Source: Pseudoselenomonas ruminantium (GTDB lineage Bacteria; Bacillota; Negativicutes; Selenomonadales; Selenomonadaceae). From it: DNA of 64,000 nucleotides. The notes beneath the pieces are model-generated. The model saw nothing but the letters and a program-made list of their open reading frames with translations. It was not told where the DNA came from and ran no database searches. A program made the translations under genes and the position numbers. This document shows, in pieces, positions 59,912 to 64,000 of the stretch; within the stretch, counting starts at the first letter, position 1; the number at the start of each line of letters is the position of its first letter. The DNA lies in contig SVBX01000002.1 in NCBI GenBank assembly GCA_015058655.1, forward strand, positions 149,691 through 213,690. Reading direction: 5' to 3'.

Positions 59912-62554
59912 ATGCTGTCTATTTCTACATGTACTGCCGACATGGCGAAAGATTATTATACACAAGATGATTATTATACTAAGGACTCAACACTTGCGGA
60001 TGTTTGGCAAGGGGAATTGGCTAGAGAATTGGGCATAGATGGTCAAACTGTAACTGCGGAACAGTTTGAAATCATGCTATATGAAAGCGGCCAAGGGTGT
60101 AGTGCTTATGATTTGACGTTCTCAGCTCCGAAATCTGTCTCTATAGTTGCTGAAACTGCTGAAGTAGATCAACGGAGAGCTGTAATTGCGGCACATAATA
60201 AAGCAGTAGAGGAGACTTTAGCTGAGATTGAAAGAAACGAAGTATATACGCGTACTAAGCGTTGTGATGTAATAACAGAACATCAAACGGCTCAAATGGC
60301 AGCAGCTAAATTTATGCATCATCTATCTAGGGAGCTAGACCCTGAGTTGCATACTCATGCCGTGGTACTAAATAAAACCATCTATAACGGTGAAGATTAT
60401 ACGATATTTGGAAAGAGATTGTTTTCTGCTGCAAAAGTTTACAGCTTTGAATATAGAGCAAGACTGGCGAGAGAACTACAGAAGTTAGGATATACTATTG
60501 AAGTTACTGATGTTGAGAAGGGATTCTTTGAAATCGAAGGCTTTCAGGAGGAAGTTCTGAGGGAGTTTTCCAAGAGGCGGCAACAGATAGAAGCATATGC
60601 GCGGGAGCATGGGGTCAGTGAAAATGAAGCTACATTAAAAACAAGGCGGGCTAAAGAACCCAATGTGAATCTTGAGGAACAGAGAGCAAAATGGAAAGAA
60701 ACGTTGGAATGCTATGGGCAGGAGTTACCGAAGCCGCAAGTCAAGAATAAACAGGTGTTTACTTCAGATGAAAAAATTGATGCATACAGAGAAGCGGTAG
60801 AATCACTGCAATTCAAGGAATTTGCATGGAATCAAAAACAATTTGAGGAAGCGGTGGTGGCTCATGGTATCGGAGTCGGTATGACGCGTGCTGAAGCTCA
60901 GTACATCATAGAAGAAGATAATGTTACTTTAAAGGGGAATTCACGGATAGATGGTGAAGCGTATTTCACTACTGAGCATAATATAAGCCAACAAGAAAAA
61001 ATCTTTTCTGTTGTAGAGGAAGGGCGTGGACGTTGGTCGTATGCTATTGGCAGTGAGGTCGTGGATGCTGAGTTGCGGAATATACAAGAAGAAAAAGATA
61101 TGGTGTTAAGTAAGCAACAGTCTGGGCTCGTTCATCATGTTGCAGAGAGTATGGATCAAATCATAGCCGTGAGAGGTCTGGCAGGAACGGGAAAAACCTT
61201 TGCTTTGGATGTGGCCAGAGAAGTTCTTGAGCGTAAGGGCTACGAGGTGCGAGGTATGAGTGCCAGCGGTCAGGCAGCTATGGAACTGTCTCACGATGCA
61301 CATCTTCCTAAATGCACCACAATACAGCATGCACTAAATGCTGCAGAGAAGGAGGCTGGGGGCAAGATTGACGAAGATTATACCCAAAAGACAGAGTGGA
61401 GGCTTGATGGATTGAAGCCATCTAAGAAACCTACAGTCTGGTTTATGGATGAAGCAAGTCTTACAGATAACAATACACTGCTTTATGCACTGGAAATGGT
61501 GCATAAGCGAGGTGATAAGCTGGTTATGATTGGTGATGACAAACAGCTGCCGCTGGTGGGCGTTGGAAATTCATTCTCAGAAATGGTACAACAGGACCGT
61601 ATATCTACGGCAATTCTTTCGGAAATACAGCGGCAGAAAGATAGTCCTGAAGTGTTGGAGGCAGTCAATGAAATAGCTATGGGGACACCTGGCAAAGCTT
61701 TAGAAGCATTGTCCGACAATATTTTGGAGATAGAGAAAGGTAAGGATAGGCTAAAGGCGGTAACTGATGCTTATTGTGAACTTTCTCCAGAAGAGCAAAA
61801 GGAAACAATGATTCTGACAGCAAAGAATAGTGAGAGGGAAGCCTTGAATATACAGATTCGTGAGCGGTTGATACAGTGCGGGCAACTTGATAGAGGGCAG
61901 ACCTATCTTGTAGAGCCAAGAACTAAAAAGATTGTAGAAAGAGAGTTTTCTGCTGGGGATAAAGTTGTTTTTTTGAAGAATGATATGCGTCTGGGGATTA
62001 TGAATGGTACAAAAGGGGAGATACAAAACACTGAGGGGGATGTTTTTCGAATTAGTATTGATGGTGGCAAGGTGATAAGTATTGATATAAGGGAATATCG
62101 CTATATTGAGCATGGATATGCTGTGACTACGCATAAGGCACAAGGAGCAACTGTAAAAAGGGCTATGATAAACCTTAATTCAAACAATACTAAGCTTAAT
62201 TCAAGAAATGCATTTTATGTTGATGTTTCAAGAGCACAAATTGATGTCCAAATCTTTTGTGATAAAAAAGACAAGCTATCAGAGCAGATATCACAGTTTT
62301 CAATAAAACATAGTATTAGAGACATTAATTTTAGGAAAAGGTCTAAGTCATCAGAGATAGATTTTGCTTCCTTGAGAGAAAAAGTCGATTGTAAAGTTAC
62401 AGGGACGAGATTATTGTTAGATGAATTGAAAAGAGAATTAAAAATAGAGGGAGGAGAGTCATTGCTGAATAATGAGGATGATAGGAAAATATGCATGTTG
62501 AAATATGGAAACAACACTAATTGTATTTTGAGTAATGGAAAAACAAGAGATTAG
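59912..62554 (+). CDS. MOBF-family relaxase-helicase (TrwC/TraI-like)
   Basis: An 880-residue protein. The N-terminal relaxase has tyrosines in KDYYTQDDYYTKDS, the SAPKSVSIV motif and the metal-binding triad in HHLSRELDPELHTHAVV. The C-terminal half is a RecD2/TraI-type helicase with Walker A RGLAGTGKT, Walker B WFMDEAS, GDDKQLP and YAVTTHKAQGA. It should nick oriT and unwind the strand for transfer. It starts 5 bases after the coupling-protein gene. MOBF relaxases are common in Proteobacteria and Actinobacteria and less expected in this lineage. Confidence 0.93.
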   Translation: MLSISTCTADMAKDYYTQDDYYTKDSTLADVWQGELARELGIDGQTVTAEQFEIMLYESGQGCSAYDLTFSAPKSVSIVAETAEVDQRRAVIAAHNKAVEETLAEIERNEVYTRTKRCDVITEHQTAQMAAAKFMHHLSRELDPELHTHAVVLNKTIYNGEDYTIFGKRLFSAAKVYSFEYRARLARELQKLGYTIEVTDVEKGFFEIEGFQEEVLREFSKRRQQIEAYAREHGVSENEATLKTRRAKEPNVNLEEQRAKWKETLECYGQELPKPQVKNKQVFTSDEKIDAYREAVESLQFKEFAWNQKQFEEAVVAHGIGVGMTRAEAQYIIEEDNVTLKGNSRIDGEAYFTTEHNISQQEKIFSVVEEGRGRWSYAIGSEVVDAELRNIQEEKDMVLSKQQSGLVHHVAESMDQIIAVRGLAGTGKTFALDVAREVLERKGYEVRGMSASGQAAMELSHDAHLPKCTTIQHALNAAEKEAGGKIDEDYTQKTEWRLDGLKPSKKPTVWFMDEASLTDNNTLLYALEMVHKRGDKLVMIGDDKQLPLVGVGNSFSEMVQQDRISTAILSEIQRQKDSPEVLEAVNEIAMGTPGKALEALSDNILEIEKGKDRLKAVTDAYCELSPEEQKETMILTAKNSEREALNIQIRERLIQCGQLDRGQTYLVEPRTKKIVEREFSAGDKVVFLKNDMRLGIMNGTKGEIQNTEGDVFRISIDGGKVISIDIREYRYIEHGYAVTTHKAQGATVKRAMINLNSNNTKLNSRNAFYVDVSRAQIDVQIFCDKKDKLSEQISQFSIKHSIRDINFRKRSKSSEIDFASLREKVDCKVTGTRLLLDELKRELKIEGGESLLNNEDDRKICMLKYGNNTNCILSNGKTRD

Positions 62555-62626
62555 TATTATTCTTGAAATATGGTACATTAAGTAGAGAAGTTAATTAAGA
62601 ATATATAATTATTGGAGTTGCAGTGG

Positions 62627-62654
62627 TTGACGAATTAATGTTAAGTGGTATAAT
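62627..62654 (+). promoter_or_regulatory. Promoter of the cargo gene
   Basis: TTGACG, 16-base spacer, TATAAT, near consensus. The cargo gene thus has its own promoter, independent of transfer genes. Confidence 0.7.
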
Positions 62655-62685
62655 GGGTAGGATAGGAGTTTAAAGGGAGGATAAA

Positions 62686-63771
62686 ATGGGAAATTTCGAA
62701 GAAATAAATTTAGCTAAATATACTAATGGTTTAACTAAAGATAATCAAATGGAAGTGAATAGATTCTTTTCGAAAATCAGAAAGGAGGCAAAGTCGAAAA
62801 TAAAAGTTGACAAATGTATTGTGTGCAATGAAATGCCAGGGACGTGCAATTCACATACAGTGCCACAATTTGTTTTGAGAAACATATCGAATAATGGGAG
62901 ATTGAACTATTGGAATATGCTTCAAAATACTAATTTGGCAAAAGAGAAAAAAGGCGTAAATGAAGCGGAAACCTTTAAGTTGTTATGTAGGAAATGTGAT
63001 GGGAGCCTTTTTCAGGAGTATGAAAGTGAGAAAGCTTACGATGAAGGAATTTCACAGAAAATAATGCTGGAGATAGCATTGAAATCACATTTAAATGAGT
63101 ATGCAAAGAAAACATATCATTTAGCGCTTTGTGAAACTATGAAAGAGTATAACCCATGGTTGGAAACTATGGATAGATATAAGGCTGAATATGGGGCTGA
63201 GCTTTTATCAGTTTCTGATTGTAGAAGAGATATAAATATTTTGCTTCATGGTAGACCTCCTAAATATGAGCTTATATATCAGAAAAAAATATCATATAAA
63301 ATTCCTTTTGCTGTGCAGGATTATGTTTATTTGGTTACTGGGTTTAGTAAAGAAGTTATAAATGATATATACAATTATAGAAGTGATTATCGTATGATAC
63401 CTTTGTATATATGTATTTTTCCAATGAAGAGTACAACTGATGTAATTGTTTTTTTACCGCATAATGGTGTTAGTAGATATAAGAAATTTATCAAAAAATT
63501 CAATAGAATGAGTGATGGTGAGAAGCTCCATGTTTTACTATATATTGTACTTAAATATACAGATGGTTTTTTATTAGCGGGGGATATGGATAAAAGAATC
63601 AAAAATATAAAGCAGTTGAATGATGTGTTCAAGACATCACAAATGTATGAAGCGACAGTTGATAAAAAAACGGATGTTGATAAAAAAATATTAGAGGATG
63701 CAGTTGAAGAATTTTTACTTTGTAGATATAAAACAATACCAAATTTGATGATTAAAGAGTTCTGTTGTTAG
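62686..63771 (+). CDS. Cargo protein with HNH-like zinc motif
   Basis: A 361-residue protein of unknown function. C44 and C47 (CIVC), C54, H57 and P60 (TCNSHTVPQFVL) and C101, C104, D105 (CRKCDGSLF) form a zinc ribbon arranged as in HNH/ICEA-like nucleases, with His near the first strand. No membrane helices are seen, and the rest is not recognised. AAAGGGAGGATAAA precedes the ATG. It is AT-rich, has its own promoter and terminator and lies after the transfer genes. That is the typical position of a defence or fitness cargo. Confidence 0.75.
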   Translation: MGNFEEINLAKYTNGLTKDNQMEVNRFFSKIRKEAKSKIKVDKCIVCNEMPGTCNSHTVPQFVLRNISNNGRLNYWNMLQNTNLAKEKKGVNEAETFKLLCRKCDGSLFQEYESEKAYDEGISQKIMLEIALKSHLNEYAKKTYHLALCETMKEYNPWLETMDRYKAEYGAELLSVSDCRRDINILLHGRPPKYELIYQKKISYKIPFAVQDYVYLVTGFSKEVINDIYNYRSDYRMIPLYICIFPMKSTTDVIVFLPHNGVSRYKKFIKKFNRMSDGEKLHVLLYIVLKYTDGFLLAGDMDKRIKNIKQLNDVFKTSQMYEATVDKKTDVDKKILEDAVEEFLLCRYKTIPNLMIKEFCC

Positions 63772-63830
63772 GATGAAAGTTCTGAATTTGCGAGCCTAGA
63801 TACTTAATAAATGACGTAGAAACGAGAGTA

Positions 63831-63888
63831 GAGACCACAGTAACCACTATGTAAATAAGTAGAGAGGGGATTGGTGGTCTCCTTTTAT
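63831..63888 (+). terminator. Terminator after the cargo gene
   Basis: GAGACCAC pairs with GTGGTCTC across a 35-base loop and is followed by CTTTTATT. The remaining 112 bases to the window end show nothing certain. Confidence 0.6.
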
Positions 63889-64000
63889 TGGGGGGGATAG
63901 AATTTACCAGCTCGTTAGGTCTTATGTAAGTGGTAAATAATAAGGTGTATTTAAACTGTGCCTCCCATATGAGATAATTGACTAAAATCACTAACACGAA

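Noticed and set aside
63907..63914. ACCAGCTC near the window end as a possible attR copy of the tRNA-Thr end
   Set aside because: Only eight bases match the tRNA 3' end, which is too short to claim an attachment repeat.
63752..63997. Minus-strand frame of 81 codons with a hydrophobic stretch
   Set aside because: It overlaps the cargo gene end and its terminator, has no ribosome binding site that I can see and runs near the window edge.
1..64000. CRISPR arrays and rRNA genes
   Set aside because: No regularly spaced repeats with unique spacers and no rRNA-like stretch were seen anywhere in the window.

Overview
The window reads as a chromosome segment of a diderm Firmicute of the Negativicutes, most like Selenomonas or a close relative. 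The evidence is a GC-rich core with Firmicutes-type strong ribosome binding sites, combined with diderm-type respiratory genes (periplasmic NrfHA nitrite reductase and a Ccm System I for cytochrome c). An anaerobic, fermentative lifestyle is indicated by an [FeFe] hydrogenase with NuoE/NuoF-like subunits, a full lower-glycolysis operon, PTS-type dihydroxyacetone kinases and a SCIFF peptide with its radical SAM maturase. The genus is an inference; no rRNA is present.

Layout. 1-8.7 kb: an AAA+ activator lacking the GAFTGA loop (5' end cut off), trmB, ftsW-like, a nitroreductase on the minus strand, an ABC-F ATPase, a eukaryote-type hexokinase and rpoN. 8.8-14.0 kb: NDH-2 and a three-gene [FeFe] hydrogenase operon. 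14.0-22.7 kb: a structured non-coding stretch, ppx, a Crp/Fnr-type regulator, ccmF, nrfHA, and ccmABCE. The nrfHA promoter carries an inverted repeat exactly where a class II activator should bind. 22.8-26.2 kb: an AAA/PD-(D/E)XK protein, an integrase scrap, a DUF4160/DUF2442 pair and an EamA transporter. 26.3-28.8 kb: a PHP phosphatase and the SCIFF peptide/maturase pair. 29.0-35.6 kb: gap-pgk-tpiA-gpmI followed by a NifU-like protein and a GGGtGRT-family protein of unknown function. 35.8-41.5 kb: two dhaK-dhaL pairs around a single dhaM, then pyk with a long hairpin leader. 41.6-43.6 kb: a small AT-rich patch with an orphan nucleotidyltransferase and hypothetical genes, one of them frameshifted. 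43.7-54.3 kb: secG, an esterase, rnr, smpB, an LRAT-like gene, an ABC transporter, an amino acid permease and a CheB with a degenerate receiver domain.

54.5 kb to the end: a tRNA-Thr(CGU) followed by an AT-rich integrative element that runs off the window. It has an XRE repressor facing an excisionase-like gene across a perfect 24-bp-arm palindrome containing two symmetric promoters. It also has a tyrosine integrase with a frameshift at a run of seven A, a likely oriT, a MobC-like protein, a VirD4-type coupling protein, a MOBF relaxase-helicase and a cargo gene with an HNH-like zinc motif. No type IV secretion channel genes are visible, so an integrative mobilizable element, or the left part of an ICE, is the best reading.

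The least described items are the NifU-like/GGGtGRT pair in the glycolytic operon, the variant cytochrome c maturation system with its predicted Crp/Fnr switch, the atypical hydrogenase subunits, and the regulatory core and cargo of the integrative element.
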